DNA of 64,000 nt, taken from assembly GCA_004555725.1 (NCBI GenBank), contig SFHC01000008.1:21624-85623 (forward strand), written 5' to 3'. The notes beneath the pieces were generated by a model. That model had not been told where the DNA came from and searched no databases. It saw only the letters and a list, made by a program, of their open reading frames with translations. Source of the DNA: [Eubacterium] saphenum. Lineage in GTDB: Bacteria > Bacillota > Clostridia > Peptostreptococcales > Anaerovoracaceae. This document shows, piece by piece, positions 42,902-52,019 of this stretch. Both the position numbers and the translations under genes were made by a program. How positions within the stretch are numbered: position 1 is the first letter of the stretch; each line of letters starts with the position of its first letter.

Positions 42902-44221
42902 ATGGATACGATTGCAGTTATTCTGATCCTGCTTTCCGCAGCACTTTCTGCCGCCGTCCTGGTCCGGATGGAGCAGATGAAGCGGGACGCAGAAAACGCG
43001 CCGGATGAAACCGGCAGGGCAATCCGCGATGCGTTCCAGTCTTACAGTGAAGGTGTCTGGAGAAATATGCGGGATGCGTCCGATCTCCAGAATGAGCGTC
43101 TGGAAGAGCTGGATAAAAAATTTCGCATGCTGGAAATGACAAATGAGCAGAAACTGGACAATATCCGGACCATGATGGCGCAGCAGCTGAATTCGATCAA
43201 TAACAATCTGACGGATCAGCTGACGCTGATGAACCGTGAGAATACCAAACATCTGGATCAGATGCGGCAGACTGTAGATGAAAAACTCCAGAAGACGCTG
43301 GAAGAGCGGATCGGACAGTCTTTTCAGCTGGTCACCAAACAGCTGGACCAGGTCAGCCGGGGGCTCGGTGAGATGCAGAATCTGGCAAGAGGCGTCGGAG
43401 ATTTGAAGAAAGTGCTTTCAAATGTCAAGACGAGAGGAAACCTCGGCGAGATCCAGCTCGGAGCTATACTGGAGGAGATTCTTGCCCCGGAGCAGTATGC
43501 GGAGAATGTCAACACCAAGGGGACAGGAAGGGAATTTGTGGAATTTGCCGTCCGGCTTCCGGGCACGGGCGATGAGCCGGTCTGGCTTCCGATCGACAGT
43601 AAATTCCCGGCAGACAGCTACATGCAGCTGTCTGATGCTTATGAAGAGGGAAATCCGGACGCAGTCAAATCCGCCAAGGCTCAGCTTGTGCGGACGATGA
43701 AAAATGAAGCAAAAGACATCCGTGAGAAATACATCGCGCCGCCTAAGACAACGGATTTCGGCATTATGTTCCTGCCGTCAGAGGGCTTGTATGCGGAAGC
43801 GCTGCGGCTCGGAATGGCAGAGACACTGCAGAGAGAGTATAAGGTGAGTCTTGCCGGGCCGACGACGATGGCCGCGCTCCTGAACAGTCTTCAGATGGGC
43901 TTCCGGACACTGGCGATTCAGGAGCGGTCCGGACAGGTCTGGGAGACGCTTGCTGCGGTAAAGACCGAGTTTTCCAAGTTTGAGGATGAGCTTCTGCGGG
44001 CGCAGAAAAACATCGATCAGGTAAACGAGCGTTTGAACCGTCTGGTCGGCGTGCGTTCACGCGCAGTCCTGAAAACGCTGGATCAGCTATCGGGACTGGA
44101 TGAGAAGAATGGCCGGAGCCAGGAAGAACCGTCCGTACAGGAGAGCGTGCTGTCCTCTCTATCGTACGGAGATAATGGAAACGGTGCCGGATACGCGCAG
44201 GATACAGATCATGAGGAATAA
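42902..44221 (+). CDS. rmuC: DNA recombination protein RmuC family
   Basis: This 439-residue protein has an N-terminal membrane anchor (residues 2-20), a long coiled-coil (about residues 40-160) rich in Leu, Glu and Gln, and a nuclease-like RmuC domain: NVKTRGNLGEIQLGAILEEI, LPIDSKFPADSY, and DFGIMFLPSEGLYAEAL. RmuC limits DNA inversions and is a putative endonuclease. It is followed after 3 bp by the metallophosphoesterase gene. Confidence 0.93.
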   Translation: MDTIAVILILLSAALSAAVLVRMEQMKRDAENAPDETGRAIRDAFQSYSEGVWRNMRDASDLQNERLEELDKKFRMLEMTNEQKLDNIRTMMAQQLNSINNNLTDQLTLMNRENTKHLDQMRQTVDEKLQKTLEERIGQSFQLVTKQLDQVSRGLGEMQNLARGVGDLKKVLSNVKTRGNLGEIQLGAILEEILAPEQYAENVNTKGTGREFVEFAVRLPGTGDEPVWLPIDSKFPADSYMQLSDAYEEGNPDAVKSAKAQLVRTMKNEAKDIREKYIAPPKTTDFGIMFLPSEGLYAEALRLGMAETLQREYKVSLAGPTTMAALLNSLQMGFRTLAIQERSGQVWETLAAVKTEFSKFEDELLRAQKNIDQVNERLNRLVGVRSRAVLKTLDQLSGLDEKNGRSQEEPSVQESVLSSLSYGDNGNGAGYAQDTDHEE

Positions 44222-44224
44222 TAA

Positions 44225-44926
44225 ATGAGTATATACGCGATTGGAGATTTACACTTGTCCATGGATGAGCGGATTGAGAAACCCATGGATATTTTTGGGG
44301 AGTCCTGGTCGGATCACCCCGCGAGGGTCAGAGAAAACTGGCTGAACACTGTCCGTCCGGAAGACACAGTCATTATCCCGGGCGACATTTCCTGGGGGCT
44401 GAAGCTGGACGAAGCGCTCGCTGATCTGGAGTGGGTGCATGAACTTCCGGGGTTCAAGGTGCTGACCAAGGGCAACCATGATCTCTGGTGGACCTCCGTA
44501 GGCAGGCTGAATACGCTGTACGATGATATGCTGTTTCTGCAGAACCATGCCTATCACGTTCCGGGTACCGAGACCTGGATCTGCGGGACGCGAGGCTGGA
44601 ACTGCCCCGGGAGCGACGAGTTCACCGCGCATGACCGGAAGATCTACCAGCGCGAGGCCATGAGACTGAGCTTCTCTCTGGACGAGGCTGTGAAAGCAGG
44701 CGCGTCCGACATCATCGCCGCCCTGCATTATCCGCCGACAAATGATAAATTCCAGGAGTCGGAATTTACAAGGAGAATGTCTGAGGCGGGGGTAAACACC
44801 TGTATTTACGGACACCTTCACGGAAATGAAAATTTTCGCCGCGGAATAAAAGGCTATTTCAACGGCGTGCATTATAAACTGGTTTCGCTGGACAGCGTCC
44901 AGTGCCGGCTGGTAAAGATCCGGTAA
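44225..44926 (+). CDS. Metallophosphoesterase
   Basis: This 233-residue calcineurin-like phosphoesterase has IGDLHLS (Asp-x-His), PGDISWGL (Gly-Asp), TKGNHDLWW (Gly-Asn-His-Asp), HYPP and GHLHGNE as metal-binding motifs. The substrate is unknown. It begins 3 bp after rmuC, so translation is coupled. Confidence 0.9.
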   Translation: MSIYAIGDLHLSMDERIEKPMDIFGESWSDHPARVRENWLNTVRPEDTVIIPGDISWGLKLDEALADLEWVHELPGFKVLTKGNHDLWWTSVGRLNTLYDDMLFLQNHAYHVPGTETWICGTRGWNCPGSDEFTAHDRKIYQREAMRLSFSLDEAVKAGASDIIAALHYPPTNDKFQESEFTRRMSEAGVNTCIYGHLHGNENFRRGIKGYFNGVHYKLVSLDSVQCRLVKIR

Positions 44927-44969
44927 ATCCAGGGTGCTGAAGAGCAGAAGACAAGAAAGGAAGGGCAAA

Positions 44970-46163
44970 ATGAGCAGACGAGTGATACTGATCGTTATGG
45001 ACAGTCTGGGAATCGGCGAAGAGCCGGATGCCGCTCTGTACGGAGATATCGGCGCGCATACTCTTCTGCATGCGCAGCAGGGTACGCCCGGATTTTCGAT
45101 ACCGAATCTGCAGAAACTGGGCATGGGGAACATCACTGGATGTGAACCTTGCGCGTTAACTTTGTCAGAAGATAAACTCATCGGAGCGTATGGCAGAATG
45201 CAGGAACGCTCTAAGGGAAAGGACACGATCACCGGGCACTGGGAAATCGCCGGCCTGGAGACGGATATTCCGTTTAAGACATATCCGGACGGATTTCCGA
45301 AGGAATTCATCGATCAGTTTCAGAAGGCGATCGGTACGGAAGTTATCGGCAACTACCCGGCGTCCGGAACAGTCATTATTGAAGAGCTGGGACCGGAGCA
45401 TGAGGCGACTGGTAAACCGATCGTGTATACAAGCGCGGACAGTGTCTTTCAGATTGCTGCAAACACGGATGTTATTCCGCTGAAGCGCCTGTATGAGATC
45501 TGTGAAACTGCGCGCCGGATGCTGGTCGGAAACTGGGCGTGCGGCAGAGTCATCGCGCGACCGTATGTGAAGCAGAACGGGAAACGTGTCCGCACCAGCG
45601 ACAGAAGAGATTACTCGGTATCACCAAGCGGAAGAACACTCCTGGACCATGTGAAAGAGAGCGGGCAGACTGTATATGCGGTCGGCAAGATCCATGATAT
45701 TTTCAATGGCCAGGGAATCACGACATCGGTGCATACAACCGGAAATGAGAACGGCGTGGACTGCACCATTGAGGCGGAGAAGACCGTAAAAGACGGCCTG
45801 ATCTTTACCAACCTGGTCGATTTTGATTCCAAGTACGGTCACCGCAGAAATCCGAAAGGCTACGGAGAAGCCATCATGGCGTTCGACCGGAGGATTCCGG
45901 AGATTATTGCGGCGATGCGACCGGATGACCTGCTGATTCTCACGGCAGACCATGGGAACGACCCGGTGCATGCGGGAACAGACCACACCAGAGAGTATGT
46001 GCCGGTACTGCTGTATGGACAAAAGATAAAGCAAGGAATAAACCTGGGGACGCGGCCGACGTTTGCTGATCTGGGACAGACCGCTGCAGAATACCTGAAC
46101 GCGGCGCCGCTTGCACACGGAACGAGTTTCTTGAGTACGATCATGATAGAGGGGGAATCATGA
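44970..46163 (+). CDS. deoB: Phosphopentomutase
   Basis: This 397-residue enzyme interconverts ribose or deoxyribose 1- and 5-phosphates. IVMDSLGIGEEPDA holds a metal-binding Asp, KGKDTITGHWEIAG the phosphothreonine region, and LTADHGNDPVHAGTDHTREY further metal ligands. ATG 44970 is chosen over an upstream start because AAGGAAGG lies just before it. It overlaps the phosphorylase start by 4 bases. The pair salvages nucleosides. Confidence 0.95.
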   Translation: MSRRVILIVMDSLGIGEEPDAALYGDIGAHTLLHAQQGTPGFSIPNLQKLGMGNITGCEPCALTLSEDKLIGAYGRMQERSKGKDTITGHWEIAGLETDIPFKTYPDGFPKEFIDQFQKAIGTEVIGNYPASGTVIIEELGPEHEATGKPIVYTSADSVFQIAANTDVIPLKRLYEICETARRMLVGNWACGRVIARPYVKQNGKRVRTSDRRDYSVSPSGRTLLDHVKESGQTVYAVGKIHDIFNGQGITTSVHTTGNENGVDCTIEAEKTVKDGLIFTNLVDFDSKYGHRRNPKGYGEAIMAFDRRIPEIIAAMRPDDLLILTADHGNDPVHAGTDHTREYVPVLLYGQKIKQGINLGTRPTFADLGQTAAEYLNAAPLAHGTSFLSTIMIEGES

Positions 46164-47482
46164 TGGAAATGTTGGATATTATTGAGAAAAAACGCGACGG
46201 GGAAGAACTGACACGCGACGAAATACGTTTTTTTGTAAGAGGTTTTACAAACGGCTCGATCCCGGATTACCAGGCCGCGGCGCTTCTGATGGCCATTTAC
46301 CTGAATGAACTGACGGATGAAGAAACGTTCGAATTGACCGATGCGATGAAAGACTCCGGCGATACGATTGACTTAAGCAGCGTTCGCGGGCATACCGTGG
46401 ATAAGCACTCGACCGGCGGCGTCGGAGACAAGACGACGCTCATCGTGCTGCCAATGGTCTCTGCCTGCCTGGTGCCGACGGCCAAGATGAGCGGCCGCGG
46501 CCTCGGCTTTACCGGAGGAACAATCGATAAACTGGAATCTATTCCGGGATTCAGGACTTCATTGACAGAAGAGGAGTTTCTGGATCAGGTGCAGCAGATC
46601 GGCATTGCGCTGACCGGCCAGACCGGAGATATCACACCGGCAGACAAAAAAATCTATGCTCTGCGCGATGTGACCGGGACGGTAGAAAATATGAGTCTGA
46701 TCGCTTCAAGCATTATGAGTAAAAAACTGGCTGCAGGCAGCGAATCCATCGTTCTGGATGTAAAAACCGGAAAAGGCGCGTTCATGAAACGCCAGAAAGA
46801 CGCGCGTGAACTGGCAGAGCTGATGTGCCGGATCGGGGACAAGGCGGGAAGAAAAACCTGCTGTCTGATCACCAATATGGACCAGCCGCTCGGTTACGCA
46901 GTCGGCAATGCGCTGGAAGTGGAGGAAGCCATAGAAACGCTGAAAGGAAACGGGCCTGAAGATCTGACCGAGCTCTGCGAGCAGATTGCAGGAATTATGA
47001 TCTACCTTGGAGGGCGCGTGCGCTCTCTGGAAGAAGGCCCGCTGATGGCACACGGCGCCCTGGTCAGCGGAGCCGCGCTGGACAAGTTCCGCGCGCTTGT
47101 AACGGCGCAGGGAGGCGATCCATCGGTAATAGACGATCCTGCGCACCAGTTCCCGCAGGCCAAGCTCCATCAGTCCGTCACAGCCAAAACCGGAGGGTAC
47201 GTCCAGACGCTTGACGCGCATCTGATCGGCCAGGCATCACGCGCCGCCGGCGCCGGACGCGAAACGCTGGATCAGGAAATTGACCCGGGCGCCGGCATCC
47301 TCCTTCGCAAAAAAGCCGGCGATAAAGTCAGCGTAAAAGAAGAACTTGCTGTCGTATACGCCGGATCCAAGCGTAAGCTGATCGAAGCCGTCGAGAAAGT
47401 TCAGCAGGCATATGAAATCGGAAACCAGCAGCCGGATCCGGAACCGCTGATCCTGGACCGAGTAATGGGAGAAAACGTGTAA
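46160..47482 (+). CDS. Pyrimidine-nucleoside phosphorylase / thymidine phosphorylase
   Basis: This 440-residue enzyme cleaves pyrimidine nucleosides with phosphate. KHSTGGVGDKTTLIVLPMV is the phosphate site, KMSGRGLGFTGGTIDKLE the family signature, and SIMSKKLAAGSE the substrate loop. Two adjacent ATGs (46160, 46163) follow GAGGGGGA; the second has the better spacing. With DeoB it makes (deoxy)ribose 5-phosphate. No deoC aldolase is present here. Confidence 0.93.
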   Translation: MMEMLDIIEKKRDGEELTRDEIRFFVRGFTNGSIPDYQAAALLMAIYLNELTDEETFELTDAMKDSGDTIDLSSVRGHTVDKHSTGGVGDKTTLIVLPMVSACLVPTAKMSGRGLGFTGGTIDKLESIPGFRTSLTEEEFLDQVQQIGIALTGQTGDITPADKKIYALRDVTGTVENMSLIASSIMSKKLAAGSESIVLDVKTGKGAFMKRQKDARELAELMCRIGDKAGRKTCCLITNMDQPLGYAVGNALEVEEAIETLKGNGPEDLTELCEQIAGIMIYLGGRVRSLEEGPLMAHGALVSGAALDKFRALVTAQGGDPSVIDDPAHQFPQAKLHQSVTAKTGGYVQTLDAHLIGQASRAAGAGRETLDQEIDPGAGILLRKKAGDKVSVKEELAVVYAGSKRKLIEAVEKVQQAYEIGNQQPDPEPLILDRVMGENV

Positions 47483-47666
47483 AGGTACATCTGTATGGAC
47501 AACGGCGCCGCGGCAGTGGAAACAGCTGACCGGAAGCAGAAATACAGCCGTTGTCTATGTGGAAAGGTCGAGAATTCTGTATCTGTGTATACATGAATTC
47601 TAAAATAACAAAGAAAACAGGGTACTTCCGGACACAGGCTATTTTCTGTGACGGGAGAACAGAATG

Positions 47667-47708
47667 CATCGCCAAATTGCGATATCAGCGCAATTTGGCG
47701 ATGTTTGT
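47667..47708 (+). terminator. Terminator of the deo operon
   Basis: CATCGCCAAATTGCG (47667-47681) pairs perfectly with 47689-47703. TTTG follows. The 400-bp gap 47483-47882 holds this hairpin and the next operon's control region and no gene. Confidence 0.8.
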
Positions 47709-47744
47709 TAGTATGATAACAAATTATAAGGGGAATAATTATTC

Positions 47745-47852
47745 ATGTATACATAGTATGTGAATATATATCCATTGTACAAAATAAATACTTGAGATCT
47801 TCCGGTGGATTCCATTGACAGAATGACGGTACGATCCTATACTTGTATACGT
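47745..47852 (+). promoter_or_regulatory. Promoter and putative GntR operators of the citrate synthase operon
   Basis: A consensus promoter TTGACA (47815-47820), 17 bp, TATACT (47838-47843) is flanked by palindromes: ATGTATACAT (47745-47754), TTGTACAA (47775-47782) and TTGTATACGT (47843-47852), the last touching the -10 box. GntR/FCD regulators bind sites of this kind, and such a regulator is encoded in the operon. Regulation by it is inferred. Confidence 0.65.
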
Positions 47853-47882
47853 AAATACGATTATTACGGGAGAGGTGATCAC

Positions 47883-49271
47883 ATGCTGGAAACATCAAAG
47901 AAGACACATTTGCTGGAGCAGGCGAGCTATAAATACAGTCTGCAGGACGTTAAGGAGCCGAATCTTTACCGGGATATTTATGACTATGAAAGCGTGCCTA
48001 AAGTTGCGTTCAACCATCGCCGCGTTCCGATGAACATGCCGGAGGATGTATGGATTACGGATACGACATTCCGTGACGGACAGCAGTCCAGAGAGCCTTA
48101 TACGGTCAAACAGATCGTGGATTTATATAAAATGATGGCAAGACTTGGCGGACCGTACGGAATTATTCGTCAGTCGGAGTTTTTTGTCTATACCAAAAAG
48201 GATCGCGAAGCGCTTGAAAAGTGTATGGAGCTCGGCTATAAATTTCCGGAGATTACGACCTGGATCCGTGCGACCAAGAAAGACTTTCATCTGGTAAAGG
48301 ACCTGGGAATCAGAGAAACCGGAATCCTGGTATCCTGCAGCGACTATCATATTTTCCACAAGATGAAAATGACGCGCCGCCAGGCAGTAGACTATTATCT
48401 GGAAACTATTCGCTCCGCGTTTGATGCCGGCCTGATTCCGCGCTGTCATCTGGAGGATATTACAAGAGCGGACTTTTATGGATTTGTCCTTCCGTTTATT
48501 ACTGAAATTATGAAATTATCAGATGAGGCAGGTATTCCGGTTAAGATCAGAGCCTGTGACACGATGGGATACGGAATTCCGTATTCTGAAGTTGCGCTGC
48601 CGAGAAGTGTTCCGGGAATCATCTACGGTCTGCAGCATTATGCGGGCGTTCCGAGCGAGATGCTGGAGTGGCACGGCCATAATGATTTCTACAAGGCGGT
48701 AACGAATGCGGCTACAGCATGGCTCTACGGCGCATGTGCGGTAAACTGCACGCTGCTAGGCATCGGCGAGCGTACCGGAAATGTTCCGCTGGAGGCGATG
48801 GTGTTTGAGTACGCATCTCTGAGAGGATCGATGGATGGCATGGATCCGACAGTGATCACCGAGATCGCAAGGTACTACAGAGACGAACTGCATTATAATA
48901 TTCCGCCGATGCAGCCGTTTGTCGGAGAAGATTTCAACGTCACAAGAGCCGGAATTCATGCGGATGGACTTCTGAAAGACGAGGAAATCTATAATATCTT
49001 CAACACCAAGAAGATCCTGAACAGAAAGCCGGGCGTAGTCGTCAGCAAGACCAGCGGAAATGCCGGAATTGCTTACTGGATTAACGAGCACTACGGACTG
49101 ACCGGATCAAGCGAAGTCAGCAAGGATGATCCTAAGATCCACGAGATGAAACTCTGGGTCGATGAGCAGTACGCGGATGGAAGAACGACAGCGCTTGCGA
49201 CTTCTGAGCTGGAGAAGCAGGTGAAGAAACACTGGGGTGAGCATCCGTTTGAAGAGCAGGGGCAAAAATAA
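47883..49271 (+). CDS. Probable (Re)-citrate synthase, homocitrate/isopropylmalate synthase family
   Basis: This 462-residue protein is a DRE-TIM metallolyase: ITDTTFRDGQQSREPYT is the metal and acyl-CoA site, LEDITRADFYGF and EWHGHNDFYKAV carry the metal-binding His pair. Homologues include homocitrate and 2-isopropylmalate synthases, and the Re-specific citrate synthase of clostridia. The downstream aconitase and isocitrate dehydrogenase argue for Re-citrate synthase, which condenses acetyl-CoA and oxaloacetate. Homocitrate synthase is the main alternative. ATG 47883 follows GGGAGAGGTGA; an upstream extension is rejected. Confidence 0.8.
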   Translation: MLETSKKTHLLEQASYKYSLQDVKEPNLYRDIYDYESVPKVAFNHRRVPMNMPEDVWITDTTFRDGQQSREPYTVKQIVDLYKMMARLGGPYGIIRQSEFFVYTKKDREALEKCMELGYKFPEITTWIRATKKDFHLVKDLGIRETGILVSCSDYHIFHKMKMTRRQAVDYYLETIRSAFDAGLIPRCHLEDITRADFYGFVLPFITEIMKLSDEAGIPVKIRACDTMGYGIPYSEVALPRSVPGIIYGLQHYAGVPSEMLEWHGHNDFYKAVTNAATAWLYGACAVNCTLLGIGERTGNVPLEAMVFEYASLRGSMDGMDPTVITEIARYYRDELHYNIPPMQPFVGEDFNVTRAGIHADGLLKDEEIYNIFNTKKILNRKPGVVVSKTSGNAGIAYWINEHYGLTGSSEVSKDDPKIHEMKLWVDEQYADGRTTALATSELEKQVKKHWGEHPFEEQGQK

Positions 49272-49342
49272 AACAGCAAGGGAATAAGAGATTGACCGAC
49301 CGGACACAAAGTTAATGCATTCAACCAAGGAGAGCGGATATC

Positions 49343-50056
49343 GTGAAAATGGAATACAAAACAATTTCCCTGGCGGACCGTGTGTTCGACCAGCTGGAAC
49401 ACAACATCCTGAACGGCACATATGCCAGAGGTGAAATCATCAGTGAAAAGAGACTGACGCAGGAGCTCGGCGTCAGCCGCACACCGATCAGAGAGGCGCT
49501 GAACCGTCTGATGGCAGAAGATCTGATCGAGGAATCGACCAACGGAACTGTCGTACTGGGCATGACCTTCGATGATGTCAGTGATATCTATGAAGTTAAG
49601 CGCCGTGTAGAAGTTCTGGCAACCAGAAGAGCGGCCATCCACATTACAGATGACCAGCTGGAAGAGATGAAAGAAATCATCGAGAAACAGGAGTTCTATG
49701 CACAGAAGAGTGATACAGACAAGGTCAGAGACCTGGACACCGAGTTCCATGACCTGTTATATGTGGCAAGCAAGAGCCGCGTGCTGAAACGGATCCTGCA
49801 GCCGCTTCATCATAAGCTCATGCGTTATCGAAAAGCTTCTCTGGAACAGACGGAGAAGCGTCTGATGGAATCCATTGCGGAGCATCATCAGATTATGGAC
49901 GCGCTGGCCGATCATGACGGCGATAAGGTTGAGACACTGATGCAGATGCACATCGAGCATGCGTACAAGGGTGTTCTGCAGAGTTATGAAATTCTCGCAA
50001 AAAGAAAAGAAGAGGAACGCAAACAGGCTGCCGGTATTGTGGAAGGAGAGGAATAA
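49343..50056 (+). CDS. GntR-family (FCD) transcriptional regulator
   Basis: This 237-residue protein has an N-terminal winged helix-turn-helix (residues 10-75: AEL-type ISEKRLTQELGVSRTPIREAL). The C-terminal all-helical FCD domain (about 85-220) has DTEFHDLLY and EHHQIMDALADHD with its likely metal-binding His and Asp. FCD ligands are usually carboxylates. Start GTG 49343 is supported by AAGGAGAG. It lies between the citrate synthase and aconitase genes and is the obvious candidate controller of this operon, perhaps sensing citrate. Confidence 0.92.
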   Translation: MKMEYKTISLADRVFDQLEHNILNGTYARGEIISEKRLTQELGVSRTPIREALNRLMAEDLIEESTNGTVVLGMTFDDVSDIYEVKRRVEVLATRRAAIHITDDQLEEMKEIIEKQEFYAQKSDTDKVRDLDTEFHDLLYVASKSRVLKRILQPLHHKLMRYRKASLEQTEKRLMESIAEHHQIMDALADHDGDKVETLMQMHIEHAYKGVLQSYEILAKRKEEERKQAAGIVEGEE

Positions 50057-51987
50057 TGGGACTTACCATTGCACAGAAAATCATTAAGGAACATCTGGTA
50101 AAAGGAGAGATGGTTCCTGGGACAGAAATCGGACTCAGAATTGATCAGACACTGACCCAGGACGCTACGGGAACTATGGCGTATCTGGAGTTTGAGGCTA
50201 TGGGAATTCCTCGCGTAAAGACAGAACTGTCTGTAGCGTACGTCGATCATAATACCCTGCAGTCCGGATTTATGAATGCCGATGATCACCGGTTCATCCA
50301 GTCCATGGCATATAAGCACGGCCTTAAATTTTCCCGTCCGGGGAACGGCATCTGCCACCAGGTTCACCTGGAAAGGTTCGGAAAACCTGGAAAAACACTG
50401 ATCGGATCCGACAGCCATACGCCGACCGGCGGCGGAATCGGCATGCTCGCTATGGGTGCCGGCGGTCTGGATGTAGCGGTTGCCATGGGCGGCGGCGCGT
50501 ACTACATCAATATGCCGAAGATGATCAAGGTTAACCTGACCGGCACTCTGCAGCCGTTTGTCACAGCCAAGGATATCTCATTGGAAATTCTTCGCATTTT
50601 GTCTGTAAAGGGCGGCGTCGGTTATGTTGTAGAGTGGGGAGGCCCTGGAATTGAGCAGCTCTCTGTTCCGGAGCGCGCGACCATTACGAACATGGGAACG
50701 GAGCTCGGCGCGACAACTTCGATCTTTCCGTCGGATGAGGTGACGCATGCATTCTTGAAAGCAGAAGGCCGTGAAGAGGATTATACACCGCTTGCCAGCG
50801 ACCCGGATGCAGAATACGATAAGGTCATCGACATCGACCTCGATCAGCTGAAGCCGATGATTGCCTGCCCGCACAGTCCGGACGCCGTTCAGACGGCAGA
50901 GTCTCTGAAGGGAACCAAAGTGGACCAGGTCTGCATCGGATCCTGCACCAACTCCTCGCTGTTTGATATGCTGAAAGTTGCGGCTCTGCTGAAGGGAAAG
51001 GTCATCGATCCGTCAGTCAGCCTCTCGATTTCACCGGGATCTAAGCAGGTTCTGACCATGCTGGCAGACTGCGGCGCACTGTCCGACATCCTCGCATCCG
51101 GAGCCAGAGTTCTGGAATGTGCCTGTGGACCGTGCATCGGAATGGGATTCTCCCCGAATTCCGGTGGTGTTTCCCTGCGTACATTTAACCGTAATTTCCT
51201 CGGAAGAAGCGGAACCAAGGATGCAAAGGTCTTCCTGGTATCCCCGGAAACAGCAGTCGCAGCGGCACTGACCGGCGAGATCACCGATCCTCGTCTTCTT
51301 GGTGAAATGCCGGAAATTACTATGCCGGACTCCTTCAAGATCAATGATACAGCCATTATCGATCCGGCTCCTGCAGATAAGGCAGCGGATGTAAAGATCC
51401 TGAAGGGACCGAACATCAAGGAATGTCCGCTCGGAGAGCCGGCTGAGGAGACGCTGGACGCAGAGCTGATCCTGAAAGTTGAGGATAATATCACGACGGA
51501 CCATATCATGCCGGCAGGCTCCAAGATTCTTCCGTACCGTTCCAACATTCCGCACCTGTCCCAGTATTGCTTTGAGGTTGTCGATCCGACTTTCTCTGAG
51601 CGCGCCAGGGCAGCAGGACGCGGCATCATTGTCGGCGGAGAAAACTACGGCCAGGGATCATCCCGTGAGCACGCAGCTCTTGTTCCGCTGTACCTGGGCG
51701 TTCGCGCGGTTGTAGCCAAGAGTTTTGCCCGCATCCACGCAGCTAACCTGATTAACGCAGGAATTCTCCCGCTGACATTTAAGGATCCGGCGGACTATGA
51801 CAAGCTGACACAGGGAGATAAGCTGGAGATCTCCGGCATCCTGGAAGGTCTTGAGACAGGATCTTTCACATTGAAAGACCAGACAACCGGTGAGGAAATT
51901 CCGCTTGAGGGCAAGTTCACAGAGCGTCAGGAAACCATGATTAAGGACGGAGGACTGCTCCGCATGGTCGCTGCGCAGCACGCTTAG
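50056..51987 (+). CDS. Aconitate hydratase
   Basis: This 643-residue 4Fe-4S enzyme isomerises citrate to isocitrate. SDSHTPTGGGIGMLAMGAGGLD is recognisable near residue 115-135; cluster cysteines appear in IGSCTNSS and ACGPCIGMG. The swivel domain has GGENYGQGSSREHAAL. The ATG overlaps the GntR stop by one base. It is the shorter monomeric type found in clostridia, related to mitochondrial aconitase. Confidence 0.94.
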   Translation: MGLTIAQKIIKEHLVKGEMVPGTEIGLRIDQTLTQDATGTMAYLEFEAMGIPRVKTELSVAYVDHNTLQSGFMNADDHRFIQSMAYKHGLKFSRPGNGICHQVHLERFGKPGKTLIGSDSHTPTGGGIGMLAMGAGGLDVAVAMGGGAYYINMPKMIKVNLTGTLQPFVTAKDISLEILRILSVKGGVGYVVEWGGPGIEQLSVPERATITNMGTELGATTSIFPSDEVTHAFLKAEGREEDYTPLASDPDAEYDKVIDIDLDQLKPMIACPHSPDAVQTAESLKGTKVDQVCIGSCTNSSLFDMLKVAALLKGKVIDPSVSLSISPGSKQVLTMLADCGALSDILASGARVLECACGPCIGMGFSPNSGGVSLRTFNRNFLGRSGTKDAKVFLVSPETAVAAALTGEITDPRLLGEMPEITMPDSFKINDTAIIDPAPADKAADVKILKGPNIKECPLGEPAEETLDAELILKVEDNITTDHIMPAGSKILPYRSNIPHLSQYCFEVVDPTFSERARAAGRGIIVGGENYGQGSSREHAALVPLYLGVRAVVAKSFARIHAANLINAGILPLTFKDPADYDKLTQGDKLEISGILEGLETGSFTLKDQTTGEEIPLEGKFTERQETMIKDGGLLRMVAAQHA

Positions 51988-52019
51988 ACAAAAATAACAT
52001 GCGGCAAGGAGACAATGAA